From: Heyndrickxia sporothermodurans
GTDB lineage: Bacteria; Bacillota; Bacilli; Bacillales; Bacillaceae_C
Direction of reading: 5' to 3'
Assembly (NCBI GenBank): GCA_018333075.1
Contig: BORH01000010.1
Coordinates: forward strand, 62,001-126,000
Length of the DNA stretch: 64,000 nt
This document shows positions 1 to 9,353 of the stretch, piece after piece. Both the position numbers and the translations under genes were made by a program. Numbering within the stretch: the stretch's first letter is position 1; each line of letters opens with the position of its first letter. The notes under the pieces are model-generated. The model did not search any database. It was not told the DNA's origin and saw nothing but the letters and a program-made list of their open reading frames with translations.

Positions 1-539
1 AGACCTTGTTGTGCAGTAACGAGCACTGGAAGCTTAGTTTCGATCACTTCTGAATCTCCTTCCACATCACGTACAATCGAAACAGATTCCCCATTTATCT
101 CCATCTTAGTAATTGTAGTTACATATGGAATACCCAATAAATCCGCCACTCGTGGACCTACTTGACCCGAACCCCCATCAATAGCTACATTTCCACCAAT
201 AATTAAATCAGCCTCTTTATCTTTTAAATATTCAGCTAAAATTTTTGCTGTTGTAAATTGATCGGAAGCTTCCAAGTCATCTTCCGTATTAATCAGAACA
301 GCCTTATCGGCACCCATTGCAAGAGCAGTACGCAATTGCTTCTCAGCTTCCTCATTACCTACTGAGATAACAGTTACTTCACCACCATGCTCATCACACA
401 CTTGAATTGCCTCTTCCACTGCATATTCATCATAAGGATTAATAATAAATTCTGCTCCATCCTCATTAATTAACCCACTTGAAATAGTAATCTTTTCTTC
501 TGTGTCAAAAGTTCTTTTCAATAGTACGAAGATATTCAT
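1..539 (-). CDS. etfB: Electron transfer flavoprotein beta subunit (partial, C-terminus off the left edge)
   Basis: This is the N-terminal ~179 residues of EtfB. With EtfA it forms the soluble flavoprotein that carries electrons from acyl-CoA dehydrogenases to the respiratory chain during beta-oxidation. The translation starts MNIFVLLKRTFDTEEKI and contains the nucleotide-binding fold typical of the family, including ALAMGADKAVLI and the IIGGNVAIDGGSGQVGPRVA stretch. The start at 539 is set by an AGGAGGGACAG ribosome binding site just upstream. It lies 108 bp downstream of fadB on the same strand, as in the B. subtilis fad operon, so etfA probably follows outside the window. The reading frame runs off position 1. 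Confidence 0.95.
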   Translation of the reverse strand, partial: MNIFVLLKRTFDTEEKITISSGLINEDGAEFIINPYDEYAVEEAIQVCDEHGGEVTVISVGNEEAEKQLRTALAMGADKAVLINTEDDLEASDQFTTAKILAEYLKDKEADLIIGGNVAIDGGSGQVGPRVADLLGIPYVTTITKMEINGESVSIVRDVEGDSEVIETKLPVLVTAQQG

Positions 540-647
540 GTCTGTCCCTCCTAGGATTTCAAAAACATTTAATTAGTTTTAAAGATTTCGAATTCTTTAA
601 GCAAAAAAATTTTAAAAAAGTAATTGAGCAATTATTGAAATAACGAG

Positions 648-1421
648 TTATTCACCAGTAAATTCTGGATTACGCTTTTCTATAAATGCTTGTATTCCTT
701 CCTGACCATCTTTAGAAGTAAATACTTTGCCAAATAATTCGGCCTCACGCTTTACTCCATCATAATATTCTGTTGTTTTTACATAGTTTAATAGTTCAAT
801 ACTTGCTTTAATCGAAACAGGGCTTTTCTTTGCAATCTTATTAGCTAATTCTTTTGCTTTGCTCAATAATTCTTTCTCAGGGTAAGCATGATTAGCAAGT
901 CCCCATGTAACAGCTTCACAACCAGTTAATGGCTCACTTATAAATAGCATTTCTGCAGCTTTAGCCATACCAACATACCTTGGCAGCCTTTGCGTACCTG
1001 CAAATCCTGGAACTAAACCTAGTTGAAGCTCTGGAAGTCCTAATTTAGCATTTTCTGTAACGAGTCTAATATGACAAGCCATCGCTAATTCTAACCCACC
1101 ACCTAGTGCAGCCCCATGAATGGCAGCTATTATTGGCTTAGGAAATTTTTCCATTCTTTCAAAAAGATCTTGTCCTTTTACTCCCAAATTACCAAACTCA
1201 TCTCCTGAATTGATGGTTGTAAACTCTTTTATATCTGCTCCCGCAGAAAAGAAACGCCCTTCACCATGAATAATAATTGCTCGAATATCAGAATCAATTT
1301 CTAATTGATTTAGAGCTTCTGATAATTCGTCCAGTAATATTGAACCTAAAGCATTAGCTGGAGGTCTACATATAGCAATAGTTGCCACATGATTCTCACT
1401 TGACACTTTTAAGTATTCCAT
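648..1421 (-). CDS. fadB: Enoyl-CoA hydratase, crotonase family
   Basis: The 257-residue protein is a single-domain crotonase that hydrates trans-2-enoyl-CoA in beta-oxidation. The oxyanion-hole segment SAGADIKEF lies at residues 59-67. The two catalytic glutamates expected of true hydratases are present, E111 in GGGLELA and E131 in GLPELQLG, 20 residues apart as in the family. The RBS is a strong GGAGG directly before the start. Position between fadR and etfB matches fadB of B. subtilis. A small upstream ORF ends inside this RBS, so translation of the two may be coupled. Orthology rests on context as well as sequence, because crotonases are a large paralogous family. Confidence 0.93.
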   Translation of the reverse strand: MEYLKVSSENHVATIAICRPPANALGSILLDELSEALNQLEIDSDIRAIIIHGEGRFFSAGADIKEFTTINSGDEFGNLGVKGQDLFERMEKFPKPIIAAIHGAALGGGLELAMACHIRLVTENAKLGLPELQLGLVPGFAGTQRLPRYVGMAKAAEMLFISEPLTGCEAVTWGLANHAYPEKELLSKAKELANKIAKKSPVSIKASIELLNYVKTTEYYDGVKREAELFGKVFTSKDGQEGIQAFIEKRNPEFTGE

Positions 1422-1432
1422 TTCACTCCTCC

Positions 1433-1612
1433 TTATCTTTCGAATTCCCTTTGTCTTACAAAGTAATTCATTAGTTTAGTCTTATTAGGCTCTTTTCTAT
1501 ATCGTACTTTCACAGCCTTCTCTCCTATGGTTAAACTACAATATATGAAAAGATGCCATATAATAATAAGACCCAAAAATCCAAGATAACAAATGCTATC
1601 AAAATCTTTCAT
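1433..1612 (-). CDS. Possible small membrane protein between fadR and fadB
   Basis: This is a 59-codon ORF starting MKDFDSICYLGF, with one hydrophobic segment (about residues 8-26) followed by a basic tail. It overlaps the last codons of fadR by 14 bp in another frame, and its TAA stop lies in the Shine-Dalgarno region of fadB. No good RBS precedes the ATG at 1612. An in-frame upstream start at 1636 is possible but lies deeper in fadR. I do not recognise the protein. It could be a coupling ORF or only an open frame in AT-rich DNA. Confidence 0.3.
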   Translation of the reverse strand: MKDFDSICYLGFLGLIIIWHLFIYCSLTIGEKAVKVRYRKEPNKTKLMNYFVRQREFER

Positions 1613-2201
1613 TATGAAGAGTAGTTCCAATACCATTTACAAGTAATTTCTGAACTGCTGGAGCGAGTGCAATTAAATCATACTTCTCTTCATTCATTAC
1701 CCAGGTAGTAACTGTTTCATCAATCGTTCCGAAGACCATCTGTCGAACTAACCGTACTTCAATAGACTTTTTAAACTCGCCTGTTTCTATTCCATGGTGA
1801 ATAATTTTATCTACTAGTTTTAAATAACCTTTTAAAACCTCATTTATTTTTAAACGAAGTTCTTTATTCGATTGACGAAGTTCCAATTGGGTAACGATTG
1901 CTAGTTGATGATCGTCAGATAGAATTTTAAAATGACTTTCGATCATTACTAATAACTTCTCCGCAGCTGTCTCTTTTCCTGCTATTTCTTCATCAATTTT
2001 TTCTATGAACAAGCCCATTTTTTCTCGAAACAATGAAATTAATATATCTTCTTTATTTTTGAAATATAAATAGATGGTTCCATCAGCAACACCTGCTTGT
2101 TTCGCTATTTTAGATACTTGGGCTTGATGATAGCCATTTTCAGCAATAACTATTACTGCTGCATCAATAATTTGTTTATATTTTGGTTTGTTTGTTTTCA
2201 T
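1599..2201 (-). CDS. fadR: TetR-family repressor of fatty-acid degradation
   Basis: This 200-residue TetR regulator has an N-terminal helix-turn-helix (about residues 10-55, with QVSKIAKQAGVADGTIYLYF) and a ligand-binding C-terminal half. In B. subtilis FadR represses beta-oxidation genes and is released by long-chain acyl-CoA. The ATG at 2201 is chosen over the upstream GTG at 2210 because AAAGGTGACGGGG places a proper RBS before it, and the resulting length is close to B. subtilis FadR (about 194 residues). It lies between lcfA and fadB. A palindromic operator and a sigma-A promoter sit just upstream, which suggests autoregulation. Confidence 0.9.
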   Translation of the reverse strand: MKTNKPKYKQIIDAAVIVIAENGYHQAQVSKIAKQAGVADGTIYLYFKNKEDILISLFREKMGLFIEKIDEEIAGKETAAEKLLVMIESHFKILSDDHQLAIVTQLELRQSNKELRLKINEVLKGYLKLVDKIIHHGIETGEFKKSIEVRLVRQMVFGTIDETVTTWVMNEEKYDLIALAPAVQKLLVNGIGTTLHNERF

Positions 2202-2323
2202 CCCCGTCACCTTTCATTAGGGCTTATTATTGAAAAGTCAAATAATGCCTTTATTTACACGAGAGGTGGAGGCTATTTAACATTCCTTTACTTTCAACAC
2301 ACACTCTCTACCCTTCCAAAAAA

Positions 2324-2341
2324 TGAATGATCATTCATTCA
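2324..2341 (-). promoter_or_regulatory. FadR operator (palindrome) at the fadR promoter
   Basis: TGAATGATCATTCATTCA has perfect 7-bp arms, TGAATGA and TCATTCA, around a 4-bp centre. It resembles the B. subtilis FadR box as I recall it (TGAATGAMTANTCATTCA), differing only in the centre. It begins at the predicted transcription start of fadR, a position suited to repression. Confidence 0.8.
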
Positions 2342-2348
2342 TGTATTA

Positions 2349-2377
2349 ATAATAAAATGAAAGATTTCTTCTGTCAA
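2349..2377 (-). promoter_or_regulatory. Sigma-A promoter of fadR-fadB-etfB
   Basis: On the minus strand the -35 TTGACA (2377-2372) and -10 TATTAT (2354-2349) are separated by 17 bp. The expected start is near 2342, directly abutting the FadR operator. Confidence 0.75.
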
Positions 2378-2398
2378 GAACCTTCTTATAAGAAATAG

Positions 2399-2416
2399 AG
2401 AGCCACGCTTGGCTCT
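2399..2416 (-). terminator. Hairpin after lcfA, possible weak terminator
   Basis: AGAGCCA / TGGCTCT form a 7-bp stem with a 4-nt loop, 12 bp beyond the lcfA stop. The following tract is T-rich but interrupted (CTATTTCTTAT), so termination may be partial. Confidence 0.45.
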
Positions 2417-2427
2417 ACAAAATAAGT

Positions 2428-4125
2428 TTACCCTAATTTGTCATTATTTTCGAGCTTTTTGCGTTCTTCTTCTATTAATGTTCGTCTCAATATTTTACCA
2501 ACGGCTGTTTTTGGTAATTCATCTCTAAATTCATAAAGTCTTGGTACTTTATATGCAGCAAGATATTTTCTAGTAAAAGCATTTAAATCAGCTTCCGTTA
2601 CAGTAGCATTTTCCTTTAATACCACGTATGCCTTTACTGTTTCACCCCGATATGGATCAGGAACACCAGCTACAATTGCCTCTTGAATATCTGGATGCTC
2701 ATAAAGAACTTCCTCTATTTCGCGAGGATAAATATTGTATCCCCCAGCAATAATAATATCTTTTTTGCGATCGACAATATAGAAATACCCCTTTTCATCC
2801 ATATAACCGACATCACCAGTAAATAGCCAACCATCTTTTAAAACCTGTTCCGTTTCTTCAGGACGATTCCAATACCCTTTCATTACTTGAGGTCCTTTAA
2901 TAGCTAACTCCCCAATTTCATTAATAGGTAGAGGAGTTCCATCAGTTAATGAAAAAATGGCAGCATTTGTATCAGGCCAAGGTACGCCTATACTCCCTTT
3001 CATTCGTTCTCCAGACCACAAAAAATTGGCATGGGTAATGGGTGAAGTTTCCGATAATCCATATCCTTCTACAAGTTTTCCACCAGTAACTTTCTCGAAA
3101 TTTTGTTGTACTTCTACTGGTAAAGCTGACGAACCACTTACACAAGAATCTATCGAAGACAAATCATACTTTTGTAAATTGGGATGATTTAATAATCCAA
3201 TATAAATGGTTGGTGCGCCTGGAAAAATAGTTGGCCGCTGCTTTTGAATAGTCTTTAATGTTGTATCAACATCAAACTTTGGCAATAAGATCATTTTATA
3301 ACCTTGCATAATTGAAAGTAACAATACAGCAGTCATTCCATAAACATGAAAAAAAGGTAATATTCCTAATACAATTTCTTCACCTTTTTTAGCTCTATAG
3401 AGCCATGCATCACACATTGAGGCATTTGAAATTAGATTTTTATGTGTTAACATTACCCCTTTTGGGAAACCCGTTGTACCACCCGTATACTGCAATAATG
3501 CTAAATCATTTTCATAATCAAATTCTGTTTCTAATGGGATTGCTGTCGTTTCTGTTAAAATGCTTTTAAGCAAATGATGATTTCCTTCATGAGAAATATT
3601 AACAATCATACCTGTTTGTTTTTTTTGAATAAAAGGATAAATGATATTCTTTGGAAAAGGAAGATAATCCTTGATAGCGGTTACAATAATATGTTCTAAG
3701 GCAGTTTTGTCTAAAACTTTGGACACTCTTGGGAATAGAATATCAAGGGTTAAAATCACTTTTGCCCCTGAGTCATCCATTTGATATTCAAGCTCCCTCT
3801 CCGTGTATAAAGGATTGGTTTGAACAACAATTCCCCCAGCATATAGAATGCCAAAATAGCCAATAACAGATTGTGGACAGTTTGGAAGCATGATTGCGAC
3901 CCTGTCACCTTTTTTAACTCCAAGTTTTTTTAAATAATTGGCAAATTTCAATGCTGAATCATAAACTTCTCGAAAAGTTAATTCTTTCCCCATAAAATGA
4001 ATGGCGATTTTGTCAGCATAATTCTTAGAGGCTTCAGTTAAATAGGAATGAACTGGTTTTTCTTCATAGGATAACGATGCCGGTATTTCATCAGGGTACT
4101 GCAAGAGCCAAGGCTTGTTCTCCAT
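2428..4125 (-). CDS. lcfA: Long-chain-fatty-acid--CoA ligase
   Basis: This 565-residue acyl-CoA synthetase activates long-chain fatty acids with ATP and CoA before beta-oxidation. The adenylate-forming signature YTGGTTGFPKG lies at residues 213-223. GYGLSETSP, the WLFTGDVGYMDEKGYFYIVDR segment split by the hinge, and the C-terminal PKTAVGKIL lysine motif follow in the usual order. The start at 4125 has an AGGAGGG RBS. In B. subtilis lcfA heads the fadR-fadB-etfBA operon. Here it has its own promoter and a hairpin after its stop, while fadR has a separate operator-controlled promoter. Confidence 0.95.
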   Translation of the reverse strand: MENKPWLLQYPDEIPASLSYEEKPVHSYLTEASKNYADKIAIHFMGKELTFREVYDSALKFANYLKKLGVKKGDRVAIMLPNCPQSVIGYFGILYAGGIVVQTNPLYTERELEYQMDDSGAKVILTLDILFPRVSKVLDKTALEHIIVTAIKDYLPFPKNIIYPFIQKKQTGMIVNISHEGNHHLLKSILTETTAIPLETEFDYENDLALLQYTGGTTGFPKGVMLTHKNLISNASMCDAWLYRAKKGEEIVLGILPFFHVYGMTAVLLLSIMQGYKMILLPKFDVDTTLKTIQKQRPTIFPGAPTIYIGLLNHPNLQKYDLSSIDSCVSGSSALPVEVQQNFEKVTGGKLVEGYGLSETSPITHANFLWSGERMKGSIGVPWPDTNAAIFSLTDGTPLPINEIGELAIKGPQVMKGYWNRPEETEQVLKDGWLFTGDVGYMDEKGYFYIVDRKKDIIIAGGYNIYPREIEEVLYEHPDIQEAIVAGVPDPYRGETVKAYVVLKENATVTEADLNAFTRKYLAAYKVPRLYEFRDELPKTAVGKILRRTLIEEERKKLENNDKLG

Positions 4126-4172
4126 ATGTTCCCTCCTCGTATAGAATTTTAAAAATTTACATTACTCTTATT

Positions 4173-4201
4173 ATTATAATTCATTAGAAACTTCGTTACA
4201 A
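4173..4201 (-). promoter_or_regulatory. Sigma-A promoter of lcfA
   Basis: TTGTAA (4201-4196), a 17-bp spacer and TATAAT (4178-4173) lie on the minus strand about 50 bp before lcfA. I see no FadR-type palindrome nearby. Confidence 0.65.
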
Positions 4202-4266
4202 TTTGAAAAGAATAGATGTTTGATTCATTTTAACAAAAGAATGGGTTCATTTTCTTATCTAATGTG

Positions 4267-4294
4267 AAAAGGACTGCTCTGAGCAGTCCTTTTT
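4267..4294 (-). terminator. Rho-independent terminator, possibly bidirectional
   Basis: AGGACTGCT and AGCAGTCCT form a 9-bp stem with a 3-nt loop. A-rich and T-rich flanks allow termination in both directions. It closes the small ORF at 4305-4385. Confidence 0.75.
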
Positions 4295-4304
4295 ACCAAT
4301 TTTA

Positions 4305-4385
4305 TTAGGCTACGAATAAATAAATAATTCCTACAATTAAAAAACATGCACATACTGCAAATAATACTTTCGCTAACGTTTCCAT
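4305..4385 (-). CDS. Predicted 26-residue membrane peptide
   Basis: The ORF encodes 26 residues beginning METLAKVLFAV and ending IIYLFVA, almost entirely one hydrophobic helix. An AGGTGAT sequence lies 7 nt before the ATG. An alternative ATG three codons upstream would overlap that RBS. A strong terminator follows the stop within 20 bp. The RBS, a coherent transmembrane helix and the terminator together suggest a real small gene. I do not recognise a family. Codon 14 and codon 12 encode cysteines within the helix. Confidence 0.5.
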   Translation of the reverse strand: METLAKVLFAVCACFLIVGIIYLFVA

Positions 4386-4536
4386 TTTATCCATCACCTA
4401 TTATCTTTCTTCTGACTTGAAAAACTGTTATTTCTAAGTCATTTTAAATTTTTGATTCATATTTTGAAATATGATTAAATTTACATTTTATTTAAGATTT
4501 TACGACAAAACACTCATAGGATAAGTAAGATAAAAT

Positions 4537-4944
4537 TTAAGAAATACTTTCACCAATTACAAATGATAAACCTACTGAAATAATCATAGAGATTAACCCA
4601 ACTGCTCGATTATCATTTTCGATTTCTACATCAATTTTAAATTTTGGTGTTAAAAATTCATATACAAAGTATCCAATTAAAAGTAACAAAAAACCGTAGA
4701 ATCCCCAGCCGACCATTTGAAAGAGTGAATTATGATGTTGAATCGAATATCGAAAAATATTAGCTATCCCAAAGATTTTTCCTCCAGTAGCCATTGCTAC
4801 GGCAATATTTCCTTTCTTTATCTCTTCCCAATTTTTATATTTCGTAACGATTTCAAAAATAACTAAAAATACAATCATACATAATATAACAACACTATAA
4901 TACCCCGCTGTTTGAATAAACGGGTTCTCCCAAAAATAATTCAT
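4537..4944 (-). CDS. yshE: DUF350-family integral membrane protein
   Basis: This 135-residue protein has four hydrophobic segments and the DUF350 pattern (GNIAVAMATGGKIFGIA, then a second repeat-like half ending GLSFVIGESIS). The function of the family is not firmly established. The position between mutS2 and lcfA matches yshE of B. subtilis. It lies about 160 bp downstream of mutS2 on the same strand. Confidence 0.8.
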   Translation of the reverse strand: MNYFWENPFIQTAGYYSVVILCMIVFLVIFEIVTKYKNWEEIKKGNIAVAMATGGKIFGIANIFRYSIQHHNSLFQMVGWGFYGFLLLLIGYFVYEFLTPKFKIDVEIENDNRAVGLISMIISVGLSFVIGESIS

Positions 4945-5101
4945 CAGCTCTCCTTACTCCTTTATTTCTTTTTATAATGCTAATGGCCCAATCAACAAAT
5001 ATATATTCAAATCTTGGAGTTTCAATATATTATAATGAGATGCCAATAGATGAACCGCTTATATAAGGAGTATTCACTTTACAAAATCTTAATTAGTAAA
5101 G

Positions 5102-7456
5102 CTACTTAAATTCCACAACTGTTATCCCGCTTCCACCTTCACCAGCATCACCTAATCTTATACGTTTTACCGAGCGATGATGTTTCAAATAATCTTGCAC
5201 CCCTTGTCTTAGAGCCCCTGTACCTTTACCATGAATAATTGATACACGTGGATATCCAGCTAGTAAAGCATCATCAATGTATTTTTCTACTCTTAGAAGG
5301 GCATTTTCATATCTTTCCCCACGTAAATCAAGTTCTAAGCTAACATGATAATCTTTTCCCTTAACAGTCGCAAGCGGCTTCGTTTCAACCTTTTGCTGCG
5401 ATTGTATAAATTCCAAATCCGCTTCTTTTACTTTCATTTTCATAATTCCCATTTGTATTTGCCATTCTTCTTCATTAACCTTTTCAAGTAAATGCCCTTT
5501 CTGATTAAAGCTGATTACTTTCACTTCATCACCAGACATAAATTCATGCTTTCTCTTCACAGATTTTTTTACTGAAGATTTTTCAAGTACTGGCATTGCA
5601 TCACTTAATTTTTTTCGAGCCTCGATCAGTTCATGCTCCTTTATTGCTGCCTGATTGTTAAGTCGCATTTTTCTTAAGGAACGAATAATCTCTTCTGCTT
5701 CTTCCTTTGCCTCTTCAATCACTTGCGCTGCCTTCATTTCTGCTTTCGTGTACATAACATCTCGCTCTTCATAAAACTCTATCATTTGCTTTTGCAAGTC
5801 TTTATGAAGCTTTTCAGCTTGTTTTAAGTAATCCGATGCTTCTAAACGTTCTTGTTCAGCATCTCGTTTACTTTTTTCTAATGAAGCAATCATATTTTCT
5901 ACTTTATTTGTATCTGTACCAATATATGATTTTGCATTCTGAATCACGTGCTGTGAAAGACCTAAACGCTGAGATATTTCAAAAGCATTACTTCTACCTG
6001 GTACACCTATCAATAATCGATAAGTTGGGCTCAAAGTTTCTACATTAAATTCAACACTCGCATTAATTACTCCATCCCTATTATAGCCATATGCCTTCAA
6101 TTCTGGATAATGGGTAGTTGCAACCACTTTTGCTCCTCTTTGATATACCTCATCTAATATTGATATGGCAAGTGCCGCTCCTTCTTGAGGATCCGTTCCA
6201 GCACCTAATTCATCAAACAATACTAAACTTTCATGATTCACCTGTTTCAATATTTCTACAATGTTCACCATATGAGATGAAAACGTACTTAAGCTTTGTT
6301 CAATCGATTGTTCATCACCAATATCTGCAAACACATCTTTAAATACTGAAACTTCTGATCCATCTAACGCAGGTATTTGTAATCCCGCTTGTGCCATAAG
6401 AGTACAAAGTCCAATCGTTTTTAGAGTAATAGTTTTCCCACCTGTATTCGGACCTGTAATAACGATTGTCGTAAAATCTTTTCCTAATTGAATATCATTG
6501 GCTACTGCAACATCGATAGGCAACAATGGATGGCGAGCTTTGTTTAATTGAATGATACCTTGATTATTAATTATTGGCTTTGTCGCTTTCATCGTTTTCC
6601 CAAAGCGAGCCTTGGCAAAAATAAAGTCTAATTCACCCATTATCGTAACAATAATCGTTAACTCTTCTCCCACATCTGCTACTTCAGCAGATAGCTCACT
6701 TAAAATTCTTTCGATTTCCTGTTGCTCTTTCATATGAAGCTCTCTAAGCTGATTGTTTAAATCGACAACAGATTGGGGCTCGATAAATAATGTTTGTCCA
6801 GAAGCAGATTGATCATGGACAATGCCGCCATAATTTGATCGATACTCTTGTTTTACTGGAATGACATATCTGTCATTACGTATTGTCACAATTGCATCCG
6901 ACAACATTTTTGCAGCATTTCGCGAGCGAATCAAGCTTTCTAGCTTTTCACGAATTCTACTTTCATTTGAACGAAGCTTTTGCCTAATTTGACGTAAAAC
7001 CTCACTTGCCCCGTCAAGTATTTCTCCATTTTCATCAATCGCATTTTTTATTTTGTGCTCTGTCGATGTTAAAACCGCAATTTGTTCTGCCTTCTCTTCA
7101 AGAATTGGTATTTCAACTTCATTTTCAAGAAGGTTTTCAATAAATCGTTTCATAGTCCTAGCTGCATAAATCGTACTTGCTGCTTGAACTAATTCATGCG
7201 TATTTAGTATTCCCCCAATTTGTGCCCTCTTCACATGTGGACGAATATCATGTATTCCACTTAAAGGAGCATGTCCTTTAAGTCTTAGCACATGACTACC
7301 TTCATCTGTTTCTGCTTGCATCCTCAATACTTCTTCATAAGATGAAGATGGGGTTAGTGCATAAATTTTATCTGCTCCAATTGTTGAAGACGCATGTTCA
7401 ATCAGCAGATCCTTGATTTTGTTAAACTCTAATGTTTTTAATATCTTTTCTTGCAT
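5102..7456 (-). CDS. mutS2: MutS2 endonuclease/ATPase (ribosome rescue or anti-recombination)
   Basis: The 784-residue protein has a MutS-like ATPase core with Walker A GPNTGGKT at residues 335-342 and Walker [13 protein letters not shown] near 405-416. A long charged coiled-coil clamp (about 510-620) and a C-terminal Smr nuclease domain with LDLRGERY and [11 protein letters not shown] follow. MutS2 lacks the mismatch-recognition domain of MutS. It has been linked to suppression of recombination and, in B. subtilis, to splitting collided ribosomes. It lies 17 bp after polX and is probably co-transcribed with it. Confidence 0.95.
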   Translation of the reverse strand: MQEKILKTLEFNKIKDLLIEHASSTIGADKIYALTPSSSYEEVLRMQAETDEGSHVLRLKGHAPLSGIHDIRPHVKRAQIGGILNTHELVQAASTIYAARTMKRFIENLLENEVEIPILEEKAEQIAVLTSTEHKIKNAIDENGEILDGASEVLRQIRQKLRSNESRIREKLESLIRSRNAAKMLSDAIVTIRNDRYVIPVKQEYRSNYGGIVHDQSASGQTLFIEPQSVVDLNNQLRELHMKEQQEIERILSELSAEVADVGEELTIIVTIMGELDFIFAKARFGKTMKATKPIINNQGIIQLNKARHPLLPIDVAVANDIQLGKDFTTIVITGPNTGGKTITLKTIGLCTLMAQAGLQIPALDGSEVSVFKDVFADIGDEQSIEQSLSTFSSHMVNIVEILKQVNHESLVLFDELGAGTDPQEGAALAISILDEVYQRGAKVVATTHYPELKAYGYNRDGVINASVEFNVETLSPTYRLLIGVPGRSNAFEISQRLGLSQHVIQNAKSYIGTDTNKVENMIASLEKSKRDAEQERLEASDYLKQAEKLHKDLQKQMIEFYEERDVMYTKAEMKAAQVIEEAKEEAEEIIRSLRKMRLNNQAAIKEHELIEARKKLSDAMPVLEKSSVKKSVKRKHEFMSGDEVKVISFNQKGHLLEKVNEEEWQIQMGIMKMKVKEADLEFIQSQQKVETKPLATVKGKDYHVSLELDLRGERYENALLRVEKYIDDALLAGYPRVSIIHGKGTGALRQGVQDYLKHHRSVKRIRLGDAGEGGSGITVVEFK

Positions 7457-7472
7457 AATTAATTAGCAAGCC

Positions 7473-9182
7473 TCACTTTCGTTGCAAAAATGCTAGTAAT
7501 TCGTCTGGCTTCATCGCATTGATAACCGTATTTTTTTCAATCCATCCTTTTCTTGCAGTACCAACTCCATATTGCATATAATTTAAATTTTTAATATTAT
7601 GTGCATCCGTATTTATGACTATTTTCACATCATTTTCTTGTGCCTTACGAACATATTCAGCCATTAAATCAAGTCGATTAGGATTGGCATTCAATTCTAG
7701 TACCGTATTTGTATCTCTAGCTAACTCAATTAATAAATCAATATCTACGTTATAACCCCCTCTGCGATCGATTAATCGTCCCGTCGGATGAGCGATGATG
7801 TCGACATGAGGATTTTTTAAAGCTGTTTTTAGCCGATCCATAATTTTAGATTTCGATTGACTGAAGCTAGAATGTATTGAAGCAATGACAATATCTAATT
7901 CTGCTAATACTTCATCGTCATAATCAAGTGACCCATCAGGCAGAATATCCATTTCAATTCCAGATAAGATGACAATATCATCATATTTTTCATTTAGCTT
8001 TTTAATGATTTCTTTTTGCTCCTTTAATCTTTCGACAGTCAATCCATTTGCTACTTTTAAATACTTAGAGTGATCAGTAATTGCCATATATTTATATCCC
8101 TTTTCCCGGCAGGCATTTATCATTTCTTCAATTGAATGTGCCCCGTCTGACCACGTAGTATGCATATGGAGATCACCTTTTATATCATCTACAGAAATGA
8201 AATGGTGTTCAGATGAAAAATCTTCAATCTCACTGCCATCTTCCCGAATTTCAGGAGGAATAAATGGTAAATCATAGTGATGATAAAAGTCCTGTTCACT
8301 TTTAAAAGTAATTATTTCACCTGTTTCTAAATTCTCAACACCATATTCACTAATTTTTTCTCCTCGTTTTTTAGCTATCTGTCTCATTCGAACATTATGT
8401 TCTTTTGACCCGGTAAAGTGATGTAAAGCGGTTGCAAACTCTTTTGGCTTTACTAAACGGAAATCGACATTTATATCATAAGTATCAGAAATTGTAAGAG
8501 AAACTTTAGTATTTCCGGTAGCTATTGCCTCAGATACTTCATGCAATCTTAAGAGTTTTTCCTTCACTTTTTTCGGTTCGTTAGTAGCAATTACATAATC
8601 TAAATCCTTTAGTGTTTCTTGCATTCTTCGTAAGCTTCCTGCTCGAGAATATTTTAAAACCTCTTCCATATTTGAAAGAACTTCATCAAATCTTTCAATA
8701 TGCTTTAGCATGTAAGCGAGTGGAAAACGGCTTGGACGATTACTATAGTCTTCAATTGCATTCAATATTTTTTCTTCAGTTTTTTCGCCAAATCCTTTTA
8801 ATGCTTGTACACGGCCTTCTTCACAAGCCTCTCTTAAGGAATCAACATCACAAATGCCTAATTCACGATATAGTTTTGATATTTTTTTTCCTCCAAGACC
8901 TGGAAGTTGTAATAGAGGGATTAATCCGCTTGGTACTTCATCGCGTAGTTCATTTAATACAGACGATTTTCCTGTTTGAATGTATTCATTAATCACATCA
9001 GCTGTTCCTTTTCCAATCCCATGAATAGACGTAAAATCGGTAATCTCCTTCAAGCTTCTATTATCTGATTCTAAAGCCAATGCTGCCTTGCGGAAAGCTG
9101 ATATTTTAAAGGAATTTTCTCCTTTTAGTTCCAAATAAATAGCAATTTGCTCTAATAAGCGAATAATAGCCTTTTTATCCAC
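7473..9182 (-). CDS. polX: DNA polymerase X with PHP domain
   Basis: The 569-residue bacterial family-X polymerase acts in gap-filling base excision repair. Helix-hairpin-helix motifs IHGIGKGTA (53-61) and LPGLGGKKI (93-101) precede the nucleotidyltransferase core, whose AGSLRRMQETLKDLDYVI segment carries the metal-binding Asp pair. From about residue 335 a PHP phosphoesterase domain starts with GDLHMHTTWSDG and runs to the end, with further His and Asp ligands (TDHS, HPTGRL, NTDAH). The length is typical of Bacillus PolX. It sits between the cvpA-like gene and mutS2, as in B. subtilis. Confidence 0.95.
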   Translation of the reverse strand: MDKKAIIRLLEQIAIYLELKGENSFKISAFRKAALALESDNRSLKEITDFTSIHGIGKGTADVINEYIQTGKSSVLNELRDEVPSGLIPLLQLPGLGGKKISKLYRELGICDVDSLREACEEGRVQALKGFGEKTEEKILNAIEDYSNRPSRFPLAYMLKHIERFDEVLSNMEEVLKYSRAGSLRRMQETLKDLDYVIATNEPKKVKEKLLRLHEVSEAIATGNTKVSLTISDTYDINVDFRLVKPKEFATALHHFTGSKEHNVRMRQIAKKRGEKISEYGVENLETGEIITFKSEQDFYHHYDLPFIPPEIREDGSEIEDFSSEHHFISVDDIKGDLHMHTTWSDGAHSIEEMINACREKGYKYMAITDHSKYLKVANGLTVERLKEQKEIIKKLNEKYDDIVILSGIEMDILPDGSLDYDDEVLAELDIVIASIHSSFSQSKSKIMDRLKTALKNPHVDIIAHPTGRLIDRRGGYNVDIDLLIELARDTNTVLELNANPNRLDLMAEYVRKAQENDVKIVINTDAHNIKNLNYMQYGVGTARKGWIEKNTVINAMKPDELLAFLQRK

Positions 9183-9316
9183 AGTAAGTTCAATCCCCTT
9201 CCTTAATAAGAAAGTCTTCTGTTTATACCTTTAAATATATACTAGCAAAAATGATATTAAAAGACATGCAAGAAGAAATTCAAAGTGTTTTTTGAAACGA
9301 AATAAATAATTTTTAA

Positions 9317-9350
9317 TTGAAGAAAAAAACTTCCCTTATTAAAGAGAAGT
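9317..9350 (-). terminator. Terminator after the cvpA-like gene
   Basis: On the minus strand AAAACTTC and GAAGTTTTTTT pair around a short loop, ending in a T-run just past the stop at 9354. Confidence 0.7.
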
Positions 9351-9353
9351 TTT

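Noticed and set aside
8612-8992. 126-codon plus-strand ORF rich in Phe and Leu
   Set aside because: It lies wholly within polX on the opposite strand; its composition is what the complement of AT-rich coding DNA gives, and it has no RBS.
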